Assembly: GCF_036226465.1 (NCBI RefSeq)
Contig: NZ_CP108476.1
Span: 5,022,001-5,086,000 of the forward strand
Source of the DNA: Kitasatospora sp. NBC_01250
GTDB lineage: Bacteria; Actinomycetota; Actinomycetes; Streptomycetales; Streptomycetaceae
Direction: 5' to 3'
Length of the DNA stretch: 64,000 nucleotides
Every line of letters begins with the position of its first letter. Positions within the stretch are counted from its first letter, which is position 1. Made by a program: the position numbers and the translations under genes. The notes below the pieces were generated by a model. The model was not told where the DNA came from, ran no database searches, and was given only the letters and a program-made list of their open reading frames with translations. Positions 8,292 through 16,907 of the stretch are shown here, piece by piece.

Positions 8292-9476
8292 ATGGGCGGC
8301 GTGGACCGAATTGCCCGCGAGTGCGTGCGGCCCGGCGATTCGCCGCGCTTCACGCCGGTGGACGAGGCGCACGCCGCCCGGCTCGCCGAGCTCGCCACCG
8401 AGCCGCCGCCGATCCTGGTGCACCGGCCGAGCATGCGGGTGATCGACGGCGCCCACCGGCTGCGGGCCGCCGCGCTGCGGGGCGAACCGCTGGTCGCCGT
8501 CGAGTACTTCGAGGGGACGGCGGAGGCCGCCTTCGCCCTCGCGGTGGAACGCAACATCGAGGCCGAGGGGCTGCCGCTGTCGGTGGCCGAGCGCAAGGCG
8601 GCGGCCGAACGGATCGTCAGGGGCCGCCCGGAGCTCTCCGACCGCTCGATCGCGCAGGGCGTCGGGCTCTCCGCCAAGACGGTCGGCGAGATCCGCCGGC
8701 GCGCCGTGGCGGGCGGGGCGCAGGCCAGTACCCGGATGGGCCGGGACGGGCGGCTGCGCCCGATCAACCCGGACGAGGGCCGACGGCGGGTGCTGGAGGT
8801 GCTCCGGGCCCGGCCGGGGGCCTCGCTGCGGGAGATCGCCCAGGCGGCGGGTGTCTCGCTGGGGACGGCGCACGGCGTGCGCAGCCGGGTGCACCGCGGC
8901 GAGGAGGCGGTGCCCACGCACGCGGCCGTCCAGGCGGCGGCCCGGCTGGCCGCGGCGGAGCGTGGTCCGGCGCCCGCGGCAGCGCCGGCTCCGGCACCTG
9001 CGGCGGCGCCCGCGCCCGTCGCGGTGCGGCGCGCCCCCGCGCCGGCCGCCGACCGGTCCAGCGGCCCCCGCTCGGCCGCCCCGCACCGCCCGCACCCGCC
9101 GGTGCGCTCGGTCGCCCCGCCGCCGTCGGCCGCACCGCCGGCCGCACCGTCCGCCGCCCCGGCGGCGACCGCCCCCGCCGAGTCGGCCGTGCGCCGCCTC
9201 GGCCCGCGCCGGGGGCCGAACGGCCGGTCGGCCCGTGAGCCCTTCGCCGGCCTGGCACTGCTGCGCCGCGATCCCTCGCTGCGCTTCACCGACCACGGCC
9301 GGGCCCTGCTGGTCTGGCTGCACCGCCGTCTGGTCGCCGTCGGCGAGGCGGAGCGCGAGCTCCAGCTGATCCCCCCGCACCTGCTCCCGGTGGTGGCGGA
9401 GCTGGCCCTGGAGTGCGCCGAGAGCTGGCGCGAGCTGGCCGACCAACTGCAGGGCCGGGCCCGGCAGATCGGATGA
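8292..9476 (+). CDS. StrR/ParB-type transcriptional regulator
   Basis: 394 aa. Residues about 30-90 (ILVHRPSMRVIDGAHRLRAA, then VEYFEG and ALAVERNIEAEGLPL) match the ParB-like N-domain of StrR/NovG-type antibiotic-cluster activators. Residues about 95-140 hold a helix-turn-helix (DRSIAQGVGLSAKTVGEIRR) and the family phrase GRDGRLRPI; a second HTH-like segment (SLREIAQAAGVSLGTAHGV) follows. Then comes an Ala/Pro linker of about 100 residues and a conserved C-terminal helical domain. I chose ATG 8292 because GGGAGG lies 5 nt upstream; ATG 8211 has none. It is 109 nt before the FkbH-like gene and probably co-transcribed. No biosynthetic enzymes are adjacent, so its target is unclear. Confidence 0.75.
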   Translation: MGGVDRIARECVRPGDSPRFTPVDEAHAARLAELATEPPPILVHRPSMRVIDGAHRLRAAALRGEPLVAVEYFEGTAEAAFALAVERNIEAEGLPLSVAERKAAAERIVRGRPELSDRSIAQGVGLSAKTVGEIRRRAVAGGAQASTRMGRDGRLRPINPDEGRRRVLEVLRARPGASLREIAQAAGVSLGTAHGVRSRVHRGEEAVPTHAAVQAAARLAAAERGPAPAAAPAPAPAAAPAPVAVRRAPAPAADRSSGPRSAAPHRPHPPVRSVAPPPSAAPPAAPSAAPAATAPAESAVRRLGPRRGPNGRSAREPFAGLALLRRDPSLRFTDHGRALLVWLHRRLVAVGEAERELQLIPPHLLPVVAELALECAESWRELADQLQGRARQIG

Positions 9477-9585
9477 CCGTGAACGGGGAAGGAGGAGAGC
9501 CGGGGTTACCGGAGGCGGCGCTGGGCAGGCAGCGGGAATGGATCGTGTGGGACGTGAACGGACGACAACGCCCGGGGAGCACGCG

Positions 9586-10845
9586 GTGCCCGGGCTGATC
9601 GACGCCATCCGCATCGCCGTCCGGTCCGGGACGGCCCCCGGGCCGGAGCTGCGGCTCGCCCTGGCCCGGACCGAGGACCTCGCCACCCTGCTGGCGGCCG
9701 GCCGCGAGCTGCGCGAACTGGGCGACGTGGACGAAGGTCTGACGTACCGTCGGATCACGGTGCTGCCGAGCTGCCCGCCCGGCGAGCTCGAACCCCTGCT
9801 GCGCGCCTGCCTGGTGGGCGCCGGGGTGCGGCCCGGGCTGATCGTCGCGCCGCCCCGGGCCTTCGCCGCCACCCTGGCGGCCGGCGGCCGCCCGCTCGGC
9901 GCCGATCTGCTGCTCTGCCTGCTGGACCCGGCGTTCTTCCTGCCACCCGAGCCCGAGCCCGAGCCCGACCACGGCCCCGGCGCCGGAGCCGGCTCCGGCC
10001 TCGGCTCCGGACCCGGTTTCGGCCCCGGCTCCGCGTTCGACCCCATCGACCCCATCGCCGCCATTGCCCCCGCCGACCCCACCGCGCCCTCCGAGCTCTG
10101 GCCGCACCTCGCCGAGCGGCTCGCGGTGCTGCGCACCCTGCTGGGCGCGGCGCTGGGCGCGGGGGAGGCGGTGGTGGTGCTGCACACCGTCCCGCTGCCG
10201 CGGGTGCTGCGCGACGCGGTGCTCGGCAGCCGGGCCCGGGCCGCGCTCACCGGGCTCTGGCACCGGCTCAACGCGAGCCTGCTCGCCCTGGCGGACGAGT
10301 ACCCCAGGGTGCGGGTGGTCGACCTGGTCGGTCTGCTCGCGGAGGCTCCGGTGCCGGCCCGCGCCGATCCGGTGCGCGCGCCTGCCGACCCCCTCGGGCC
10401 CACCGCACCGGCGTACTACAGCCCGGGTGCCCTGCTTCTGTTCGCCCAGGAGGTGCGCCGGATCGTGCAGGCGGAGGCGGGGCTCTCACGCCGGGCGCTG
10501 GCCATCGACCTGGCGAGCCCGCTCTGGACGCAGGCCGCCGGCGAGCTGCGCCGGACCGTCGAGCGGCTGCGTGACCAGGGCGTTCGCCTGGTCCTGGTGG
10601 GCGGCGAGCCGGCGGGCCCGGTCCGTGCGCTGCCGCTGCCGCCGCTGGGCGCCGCCGAACAGCTGCGCCGGGCCGCCGCCGTGCTCGGCCTGCCACTGGA
10701 GGCCTTCGTCCACCTGGACGACTCCGCCTCCGAACGCAGCGCGGTGGCGGCCGAGTTGCCCGGGGTCGCGGTCGTCGGGGCCGAGGGCCCGGCCGACCGG
10801 CTGGCCCGCGCCCTGCTGCGGCACGGGTGGTTCGACCAGCCATGA
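9586..10845 (+). CDS. FkbH-like HAD-superfamily protein lacking the catalytic aspartates
   Basis: About 419 aa. The N-terminal half (LLAAGRELRELG; ITVLPSCPPGELEPLLRA; LLCLLDPAFFLPPE) follows the FkbH N-domain, which normally handles glyceryl transfer from 1,3-bisphosphoglycerate to ACP. An inserted PEPEP/Gly-Ser-rich linker separates it from the HAD half. There the expected DLDNTLW motif reads IDLASPLW, so the second Asp and the Thr are gone. The later FVHLDDSASER segment is kept, and so is the VAVVGAEGPADRLARALLRHG tail pattern. The start GTG 9586 has GGGGAG 6 nt upstream; ATG 9538 is in frame without a site. Probably not a working phosphatase; a binding or regulatory role with the adjacent StrR-like protein is my inference. 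Confidence 0.65.
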   Translation: MPGLIDAIRIAVRSGTAPGPELRLALARTEDLATLLAAGRELRELGDVDEGLTYRRITVLPSCPPGELEPLLRACLVGAGVRPGLIVAPPRAFAATLAAGGRPLGADLLLCLLDPAFFLPPEPEPEPDHGPGAGAGSGLGSGPGFGPGSAFDPIDPIAAIAPADPTAPSELWPHLAERLAVLRTLLGAALGAGEAVVVLHTVPLPRVLRDAVLGSRARAALTGLWHRLNASLLALADEYPRVRVVDLVGLLAEAPVPARADPVRAPADPLGPTAPAYYSPGALLLFAQEVRRIVQAEAGLSRRALAIDLASPLWTQAAGELRRTVERLRDQGVRLVLVGGEPAGPVRALPLPPLGAAEQLRRAAAVLGLPLEAFVHLDDSASERSAVAAELPGVAVVGAEGPADRLARALLRHGWFDQP

Positions 10846-10946
10846 GCCCGCCCTGACCGCTGGGTGGTAAGGGTCACAAGTGAACGCTGTACGGCGCGCC
10901 GTGCCGAATCGACCCGCAGCCGGGCGATCTGGTCCAGACTGCAACC

Positions 10947-11696
10947 ATGCTGGGGCTACCTGACGACATCCGCGCCTACCTCTTCGACCTCGACGGCGTG
11001 CTGACGCAGACCGCGAAGGTGCACGCCGCCGCCTGGAAGAAGATGTTCGACGACTTCCTGCGTGAGGAAGCCCGCCGCACCGGCGACGAGTTCGTGCCGT
11101 TCGACCCGGTCGAGGACTACGACCGCTACGTGGACGGCCGCCCTCGTCTGGACGGTACGCGCACCTTCCTCGCCTCGCGTTCGATCGACATCCCCGAAGG
11201 CGACGAAGCCGACCCACCGGGCACCCGCAGCGTGTACGGTCTGAGCACCACCAAGAACGACCTGGTGCTGCGCCTGATCCGCGAGCAGGGCGTGCAGCCG
11301 TACCCGGGCTCGGTGGAGTACCTGCACCGGTTGCGGGTGCTCGGCCTGCCCAGGGCGGTGGTCTCGTCCAGCGCCAACTGCCGGGACGTCCTCAAGGCGG
11401 CCGGCATCGACGGTCTGTTCGACGTCGTGATCGACGGCCAGACGGCCAAGTCGCAGGGCCTGCCCGGCAAACCGGCCCCCGACACCTACCTCGCCGCCGC
11501 CAAGGCCCTGGGCATCGGGCCCGAGCACGCGGCGGTCTTCGAGGACGCGCTCGCGGGCGTGGCCTCGGGGCGTGCGGGGGGCTTCGGGACGGTGGTCGGG
11601 GTCAACCGGACCGGCCAGCGCGAGGCTCTGCTGGAGCACGGCGCGGACCTGGTGGTGGACGATCTCTCCGAACTCATCGAGGGGGCGGCGCAGTGA
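10947..11696 (+). CDS. Beta-phosphoglucomutase family HAD phosphatase/mutase
   Basis: 249 aa. Starts LPDDIRAYLFDLDGVLT: nucleophile Asp14 and acid/base Asp16. An inserted helical cap with RYVDGRPRLDGTRTFL follows, then VVSSSANC (motif II Ser), a Lys in GKPAPD (motif III) and FEDALAGV (motif IV). This pattern is that of beta-phosphoglucomutases, which interconvert beta-glucose 1-phosphate and glucose 6-phosphate. It overlaps the GH65 gene by 4 nt, giving a classic disaccharide phosphorolysis pair: the phosphorylase makes beta-glucose 1-phosphate and this enzyme feeds it to glycolysis. Confidence 0.85.
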   Translation: MLGLPDDIRAYLFDLDGVLTQTAKVHAAAWKKMFDDFLREEARRTGDEFVPFDPVEDYDRYVDGRPRLDGTRTFLASRSIDIPEGDEADPPGTRSVYGLSTTKNDLVLRLIREQGVQPYPGSVEYLHRLRVLGLPRAVVSSSANCRDVLKAAGIDGLFDVVIDGQTAKSQGLPGKPAPDTYLAAAKALGIGPEHAAVFEDALAGVASGRAGGFGTVVGVNRTGQREALLEHGADLVVDDLSELIEGAAQ

Positions 11697-14101
11697 CCGC
11701 ACAGGAGGGCTTCGCGGTCGATCCGTGGAGCGTCACCGAACACCGTCTGGACCTGTCGGGCCTGGCCCGCAGCGAATCCGTCTTCGCACTCTCCAACGGC
11801 CACATCGGCCTGCGGGCCAACCTGGACGAGGGTGAGCCGCACGGCCTGCCCGGCACCTACCTCAACGGCGTCTTCGAACTGCGCCCGCTGCCCTACCCGG
11901 AGGGCGGCTACGGCTACCCCGAGTCCGGCCAGAGCGTCATCAACGTCACCAACGGCAAGCTGATCCGGCTGCTGGTCGACGACGAGCCGTTCGACCTGCG
12001 CTACGGCGAACTGCGCGGCCACCGCCGCTCGCTGGACTTCCGCGAGGGAGTGCTGCGGCGCGAGGCCGAGTGGACCTCGCCGGCCGGCCGGACCGTCAAG
12101 ATCACCTCGGCGCGGCTGGTCTCGCTCACCCAGCGGGCGATCGCCGCGGTGGACTACGAGGTGGAGGCGGTCGACGGTCCGGTCCGGATCGTGGTCCAGT
12201 CCGAGCTGGTGGCCAACGAGCAGCTGCCGCAGGGCGGCGAGGGCGACCCGCGGGCGGCCGCGGTGCTGGAGGCGCCGCTGGTCGCCGAGGAGCACCACGC
12301 GCACGGCACGAAGGCCGCGCTGGTGCACCGGACCCGCTTCAGCGGACTGCGGATCGCGGCCGGCATGGACCACGTGATCGAGGGTCCGGAGGGCGTCAGC
12401 GTCACCTCCGAGGCCCGCGACGACCAGGCCAGGATCAGCGCCACCACCGTGCTCCAGCCCGGCCAGCGGCTGCGGCTGACCAAGTTCATCGGCTACGGCT
12501 GGTCGGCCACCCGCTCGGTGCCCGCCGTGCGGGACCAGGTCGAGGCCGCGATCACCGCGGCCCGCTACTCCGGCTGGGACGGCCTGCTGGCCGAACAGCG
12601 GCAGTACCTGGCGGACTTCTGGGACAACAGCGACATCGAGCTCGACGGCGACGTGGAGCTCCAGCAGGCCGTCCGGTTCGCGCTCTTCCACGTCCTGCAG
12701 GCCTCCGCCCGCAGCGAGGAACGGGCCATCCCGGCCAAGGGGTTGACCGGCCCGGGCTACGACGGGCACAGCTTCTGGGACACCGAGACCTTCGTCCTGC
12801 CGGTGCTCACCTACTGCCTGCCCGGCGCGGTTGCCCAGGCGCTGCGCTGGCGGCACACCACGCTGCCGCTGGCCCGCGAGCGGGCGGCCCAACTGGGCCT
12901 GGCCGGCGCGGTGTTCCCCTGGCGCACGATCCGCGGCGAGGAGTGCTCGGGCTACTGGCCGGCCGGCACCGCCGCCTTCCACATCGGCGCGGACATCGCG
13001 GTCGCCGTGGTGCGCTACGTCCGGGCCACCGGGGACGTGGAGTTCGAGCGCACCTACGGGCTGGAACTGCTCGTGGAGACCGCCCGGATGTGGCGCTCGC
13101 TGGGGCACCACGACCCCTCCGGCAAGTTCCGGATCGAGGGCGTCACCGGGCCGGACGAGTACTCCGCGATCGCGGACAACAACGTCTTCACCAACCTGAT
13201 GGCGCAGAGCAACCTGCGGGCCGCCGCCGAGGCCGCCAACCGGCACCAGCTGGAGGCCGCCGCCCTGGGCGTCGACTCCGAGGAGACCGCCGCCTGGCGG
13301 GACGCGGCCAAGGCGATGTACATCCCGTACGACGAGACGCTCGGCGTGCACCCGCAGGCCGACGGCTTTACCCTGCACCAGCTCTGGGACTTCGAGAACA
13401 CCCCGCAGGAGAAGTACCCGCTGCTGCTGCACTACCCGTACTTCGACCTGTACCGCAAGCAGGTGGTCAAGCAGGCCGACCTGGTGCTCGCCATGCAGAT
13501 CCGCGGCGACGCCTTCACCGCGGAGCAGAAGGCGCGCAACTTCGCCTACTACGAGCGCCTGACGGTGCGCGACTCCTCGCTCTCGGCCTGCACCCAGGCC
13601 GTGATGGCGGCCGAGGTGGGCCAGCTCGACCTGGCCTACGACTACACCGCCGAGGCCGCCCTGATGGACCTGCACGACCTGGGCGGCAACACCCGCGACG
13701 GGCTGCACATGGCCTCGCTGGCCGGGGCCTGCATCGCGCTGGTGGCCGGGTTCGGCGGCCTGCGGGACTACGGTGAGGTGGTCGGCTTCCGGCCCCGGCT
13801 GCCCGCGGGCCTGACCCGGCTGGGCTTCTCGATGCGGGTGCGCCACCACCTGCTGCGGGTGGAGATCACCCACGAGGAGACGACCTACACGCTGCGCGAG
13901 GGCGACAAGCTGCGCCTCCAGCACGACGGCGAGTTCCTCTGGGTGGAGGTCGGCGCACCGGTGCGCCGGCCCACCGGGAAGCCGGTCAGCGGCGAGCGGC
14001 CGGTCCAGCCGCCCGGGCGCGAGCCGGCCCGCCGGACCTCCCAGGCCGGCCCGCAGATCGGGGCCGTGCTGTCCGGAGCGGAGCACCTGGCCGCGGAGTA
14101 G
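11693..14101 (+). CDS. Glycoside hydrolase family 65 disaccharide phosphorylase/hydrolase
   Basis: 802 aa, the usual GH65 length. N-terminal beta-sandwich (LSNGHIGLRANLDEGEPHGL, then LPGTYLNGVFE), then an (alpha/alpha)6 barrel. VTGPDEY at residues 484-490 carries the family general acid Glu489. WDFENTPQEKYPLL, QADLVLAM and RDSSLSACTQ (phosphate-binding loop region) are also family features. Members cleave maltose, trehalose, kojibiose or nigerose with inorganic phosphate; some are hydrolases. The adjacent mutase argues for a phosphorylase. The substrate cannot be read from the sequence. About 50 C-terminal residues are a Pro/Arg-rich extension. The GTG start overlaps the mutase stop. No sugar transporter is adjacent. 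Confidence 0.88.
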   Translation: MTAQEGFAVDPWSVTEHRLDLSGLARSESVFALSNGHIGLRANLDEGEPHGLPGTYLNGVFELRPLPYPEGGYGYPESGQSVINVTNGKLIRLLVDDEPFDLRYGELRGHRRSLDFREGVLRREAEWTSPAGRTVKITSARLVSLTQRAIAAVDYEVEAVDGPVRIVVQSELVANEQLPQGGEGDPRAAAVLEAPLVAEEHHAHGTKAALVHRTRFSGLRIAAGMDHVIEGPEGVSVTSEARDDQARISATTVLQPGQRLRLTKFIGYGWSATRSVPAVRDQVEAAITAARYSGWDGLLAEQRQYLADFWDNSDIELDGDVELQQAVRFALFHVLQASARSEERAIPAKGLTGPGYDGHSFWDTETFVLPVLTYCLPGAVAQALRWRHTTLPLARERAAQLGLAGAVFPWRTIRGEECSGYWPAGTAAFHIGADIAVAVVRYVRATGDVEFERTYGLELLVETARMWRSLGHHDPSGKFRIEGVTGPDEYSAIADNNVFTNLMAQSNLRAAAEAANRHQLEAAALGVDSEETAAWRDAAKAMYIPYDETLGVHPQADGFTLHQLWDFENTPQEKYPLLLHYPYFDLYRKQVVKQADLVLAMQIRGDAFTAEQKARNFAYYERLTVRDSSLSACTQAVMAAEVGQLDLAYDYTAEAALMDLHDLGGNTRDGLHMASLAGACIALVAGFGGLRDYGEVVGFRPRLPAGLTRLGFSMRVRHHLLRVEITHEETTYTLREGDKLRLQHDGEFLWVEVGAPVRRPTGKPVSGERPVQPPGREPARRTSQAGPQIGAVLSGAEHLAAE

Positions 14102-14130
14102 CCGGACGGGAACGGCCGGGCGACAACGGA

Positions 14131-14177
14131 CGAGCCGCCGCCCCGACTTCGGTCGGGGCGGCGGCTCGGCGTTTTTT
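14131..14177 (+). terminator. Intrinsic terminator with TTCG tetraloop
   Basis: A 17-bp perfect GC-rich stem (CGAGCCGCCGCCCCGAC and its complement) capped by TTCG is followed by GCGTTTTTT. It closes the GH65 operon 30 nt after the stop. Its T-tract abuts the operator of the next gene. Confidence 0.95.
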
Positions 14178-14211
14178 GCCTCTGAGGCACATTTGTTGCC
14201 TCTGCGGCACA
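14176..14211 (+). promoter_or_regulatory. Double operator upstream of the XRE-cupin gene
   Basis: Two copies of TTGCCTCTGNGGCACA start at 14176 and 14196, exactly 20 bp (two helical turns) apart. The first contains the perfect dyad GCCTC-T-GAGGC; the second is the same with one change. They end 20 nt before the XRE start codon, so autoregulation is likely. Confidence 0.7.
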
Positions 14212-14230
14212 GCAGGTGTGGACTGGTCCC

Positions 14231-14851
14231 ATGACCACCGAACCGCAGGGCGAGCCGGCCCCGGACGAGGGCGAACTGCCCGGACTCGGTGCCCGCCTGC
14301 GCGAGCACCGGTTGGCCGGTCGCCTCACCCTGGAGGCCGCGGCCGCCCGGGCCGGGCTCTCCCCAGCGTATCTGTCCCGGCTGGAGACCGGCCGCCGCCA
14401 GCCCTCGCTGCCGGTGCTGCTCTCGCTGGCCCGGCTCTACGGTGCCACCGTGGCCGGTCTGCTGGGCGAGCAGACCGCCGCCGCCGACCCCGTGGTGCGC
14501 GGCGGCGAGATCGCCCCGGGCCGCGCCGGCGGCTGGGGCTACCGGCGGGCCGGCGTGGCGGGCCTGGCGATGCAGGCGCTGCGGGTGCACATCCCGCCGG
14601 GCCTGCAGGACGCGGTGGTCCGGGTGCATGCCGGCGAGGAGTGGCTGCACGTGATCCGGGGCCGGCTGCGGCTGACCCTCGGGCAGACCGGCTACGTCCT
14701 GGAGCCCGGCGACAGCGCCCAGTTCGACTCGCTCACCCCGCACCAGCTCGCCGCGGAGGGCAGCGAGGGCGTGGAACTGCTCTTCGTCCACACCCTGGTG
14801 CAGAGCCCGGCCAGCGAGCTGTGCCTGCCGGTCCCGACCCGGCCGCACTGA
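14231..14851 (+). CDS. XRE-family regulator with C-terminal cupin domain
   Basis: 206 aa. Residues about 18-75 form an HTH_XRE domain (LGARLREHRLAGRLTLEAAA, then GLSPAYLSRLETGRRQPSL). Residues about 110-190 form a cupin_2 domain with VRVHAGEEWLHVIRGRLRL and LEPGDSAQFDSLTPHQL. Cupins in this class sense small ligands or peroxide. The upstream double dyad fits a dimeric XRE repressor. ATG 14231 is preferred over a GTG at 14216. It is followed 81 nt later by the 53-aa DUF6126-like gene, a pairing I recall from many Streptomyces genomes. The ligand is not known. Confidence 0.85.
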   Translation: MTTEPQGEPAPDEGELPGLGARLREHRLAGRLTLEAAAARAGLSPAYLSRLETGRRQPSLPVLLSLARLYGATVAGLLGEQTAAADPVVRGGEIAPGRAGGWGYRRAGVAGLAMQALRVHIPPGLQDAVVRVHAGEEWLHVIRGRLRLTLGQTGYVLEPGDSAQFDSLTPHQLAAEGSEGVELLFVHTLVQSPASELCLPVPTRPH

Positions 14852-14932
14852 CCGCCCGGTCGCACTGACCGCCCGCCTGCACCGAGGCAGACCCCGACAC
14901 CCCCGGCACGTTTCGGACAAGGAGTTCGACCG

Positions 14933-15094
14933 ATGGCCATCCAGCAGCCCCGCCCCCACTACGCCCCGACCACCGACGGCGGCAAGCGCACCGACCGCCG
15001 GGTGCTGATCCGCGTCTGCATCTACCTGGCCGCCGCACACGGCTTCGCGGCCTTCCTCTACCTGCTCTTCTGGCTCGGCGCGCACCGCGGCTGA
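14933..15094 (+). CDS. 53-aa DUF6126-like membrane protein
   Basis: A short protein beginning MAIQQPRPHYAPTTDGGKRT, then the hydrophobic segment VLIRVCIYLAAAHGFAAFLY and a LLFWLGAHRG end, so it has one or two membrane passes. The ATG has AAGGAG 8 nt upstream (14919-14924). Length and sequence match my recollection of DUF6126 proteins next to XRE-cupin regulators. It is probably the output of that regulator, but its function is unknown. Confidence 0.75.
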   Translation: MAIQQPRPHYAPTTDGGKRTDRRVLIRVCIYLAAAHGFAAFLYLLFWLGAHRG

Positions 15095-15158
15095 GTGGTG
15101 CTCAAAGCACCCGTGTCGCAGGCCTGTTCACCGCCCGGGAGTCCCTAGGGTGGTTCGC

Positions 15159-15638
15159 ATGACTACCGCGCTCCACCAGCAGACCGTTCCGGCTCCCGCC
15201 CCGCGCCTGGCCTTCCCCCAGGCCGCCGGCGGCGTCTACCAGGCCATGCTCCAGCTCACCGGCGCCGCGCACACCGGACTTGACCCAGCGCTGGCCGAAC
15301 TGGTCAAGATCCGCGCCTCGTTGATCAACGGCTGCGCGTTCTGCATCGACATGCACACCACCGACGCCCGCAAGGCCGGCGAGGAGGAGCACCGCATCTA
15401 CGCGCTGGCCGCGTGGCGGGAGACCCCGTACTACACCGCCCGCGAGCGGGCCGCGCTGGCGCTGACCGAGGCGGTCACCCTGCTGACCGAGGGCCACGTG
15501 CCGGACGCGGTCTACCAGGAGGCCGCCGCGCAGTTCGACGAGGCCGAGCTGGCCCAGCTGATCTCGGTCATCGCCACCATCAACGCGTGGAACCGGATCG
15601 CGGTCAGCACCCGGATGAGCCCGGCCCCCAAGGGCTGA
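15159..15638 (+). CDS. Carboxymuconolactone decarboxylase / AhpD-like protein
   Basis: 159 aa. Residues about 45-62 read ELVKIRASLINGCAFCIDMH, the CxxC plus His active site of AhpD-type alkylhydroperoxidases (Cys-x-x-Cys followed by His four residues later). EEHRIYALAAWRETPYYTARERAAL is a typical family stretch. Such proteins reduce peroxides with thiol reductants or have related oxidoreductase roles. ATG 15159 is chosen; GTG 15150 is also open. It stands alone on this strand between the XRE-cupin unit and the MgtC gene. Confidence 0.85.
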   Translation: MTTALHQQTVPAPAPRLAFPQAAGGVYQAMLQLTGAAHTGLDPALAELVKIRASLINGCAFCIDMHTTDARKAGEEEHRIYALAAWRETPYYTARERAALALTEAVTLLTEGHVPDAVYQEAAAQFDEAELAQLISVIATINAWNRIAVSTRMSPAPKG

Positions 15639-15726
15639 CCACCGGCGACGGCCGGCCACCGGCTGTTCGCCCGGGCGGCGGTGCGGGGTCCCCCACCCGT
15701 ACCGCCGCGCGTCGTAGAGTGCGGCC

Positions 15727-16458
15727 GTGGCCGCCACCCTGAGCACCCTGGACTTCGTCACCCGGCTCGCCGTCGGCGTCGGCTGCGGCGCGCTGATCGG
15801 GGTGGAGCGTCAGTGGCGGGCCCGGATGGCGGGCCTGCGCACCAACGCGCTGGTCGCCGCGGGGGCCACCCTCTTCGTGCTGTACAGCGCCTCGGTGCTG
15901 GACCCCGGCTCCACCACCCGGGTCGCCTCCTACGTGGTCTCCGGCATCGGCTTCCTCGGCGGCGGGGTGATCCTGCGCGACGGCGCCAGCGTGCGCGGCC
16001 TGAACACCGCGGCCACGCTCTGGTGTTCGGCGGCGGTCGGGGTGCTGGCGGCCTCCGGGAACCTGCTCTTCGCGCTGCTGGGCACCCTCGGGGTGCTGGC
16101 GGTCCACCTGACCCTGCGCCCGGCGGGCCGGCTGCTCGACCGGGTGCCGCAGGACGACCCGGACGTCGAGGGCGTACGGGCCAGCATCCACCTGCTCTGC
16201 GACCGCAAGTCGGAGACGCAGCTGCGCGCGCTGCTGCTGCAGGCCATGACCACGGCCGGGCTGACCCCCACCGGGCTGCGCGCCCGGCGCGAGGACGAGC
16301 ACACCACCAAGCTGCGCGCCACGGTCGCGGTCGCCGGGGATCCGGCCCGCGCGATGGAGCAGCTGATCACCCGGATGTCGCTGGAGCCGGGCGTGCGCGA
16401 TCTGTACTGGCACCTCACCGAGGAGCGCCAGGATCCCGAACCCGAGGCGCTCGCCTGA
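15727..16458 (+). CDS. MgtC/SapB family membrane protein
   Basis: 243 aa. The N-terminal MgtC domain shows CGALIGVERQWRARMAGLRT, a hydrophobic ALVAAGATLFVLYSA, SYVVSGIGFLGGGVILRDG and VRGLNTAATLW, all family hallmarks, giving four to five membrane helices. The C-terminal cytosolic part (about residues 140-243) is ACT-like. Members are linked to magnesium limitation and membrane potential; the substrate is disputed. The GTG start at 15727 directly precedes the first helix. Confidence 0.9.
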   Translation: MAATLSTLDFVTRLAVGVGCGALIGVERQWRARMAGLRTNALVAAGATLFVLYSASVLDPGSTTRVASYVVSGIGFLGGGVILRDGASVRGLNTAATLWCSAAVGVLAASGNLLFALLGTLGVLAVHLTLRPAGRLLDRVPQDDPDVEGVRASIHLLCDRKSETQLRALLLQAMTTAGLTPTGLRARREDEHTTKLRATVAVAGDPARAMEQLITRMSLEPGVRDLYWHLTEERQDPEPEALA

Positions 16459-16528
16459 GCGCCGGGCGGCCGGGCGGCTGGGCGGCCGGGCGGGCCGGGC
16501 CGCTGCCCGTATGGACGACCGGGGGCCG

Positions 16529-16768
16529 CTACTGCCCGTCCGACTCCCCGTAGCCGGGCTGCGGCCGGGCCGGCACGCTGCTCATCGAGCGCACGCCGCA
16601 CACGATCGCCAGGCCCCGGCGCATCGCGGCCAGGCGGGTCAGGCCGGCCGAGCGGACGCTCGCCGGGCGACCGGAGGGACGCGGGGGCACGGCGGCGGTG
16701 CGCTGGGCGGGGAACGCGGCGGGGGAGCTCCCGAGGGCCGCGCGGTGGGCGGTGGTCGGCTGCGTCAT
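16529..16768 (-). CDS. Small hypothetical protein
   Basis: 79 aa, Ala/Pro/Arg-rich, no domain recognised. A mildly hydrophobic stretch (RGLAIVCGVRSMSSV) lies near residue 55. The ATG at 16768 follows AAGGACGAGG. A DosR/OsdR-like dyad lies 140-153 nt upstream, so if the gene is real it may be dormancy- or oxygen-controlled. Short length and biased composition keep confidence low. Confidence 0.45.
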   Translation of the reverse strand: MTQPTTAHRAALGSSPAAFPAQRTAAVPPRPSGRPASVRSAGLTRLAAMRRGLAIVCGVRSMSSVPARPQPGYGESDGQ

Positions 16769-16907
16769 GGGCCCTCGTCCTTCGCGGGTGAGCCGCGAGC
16801 GGACTCGCGGGTGGTACGCCTCGGCTTGCTGCTACCCGGGCGGGGCTCAGTCTGACCTTCGTTCGGCGACGAATCGGTCTCGATCCCTGTCCGAATGCGT
16901 ACCGGCT

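Noticed and set aside
10891..10902. Palindrome ACGGCGCGCCGT upstream of the mutase gene
   Set aside because: A short GC-only palindrome is expected by chance in this genome and has no second copy.
14845..14878. Tandem GCACTGACCGCCCG repeat after the XRE-cupin gene
   Set aside because: Only two copies spanning a stop codon; looks like local slippage with no evident role.
11486..15085. 1199-aa minus-strand open frame opposite the GH65 gene
   Set aside because: Antisense shadow produced by high GC3; His/Gln/Gly-rich composition and no motifs.
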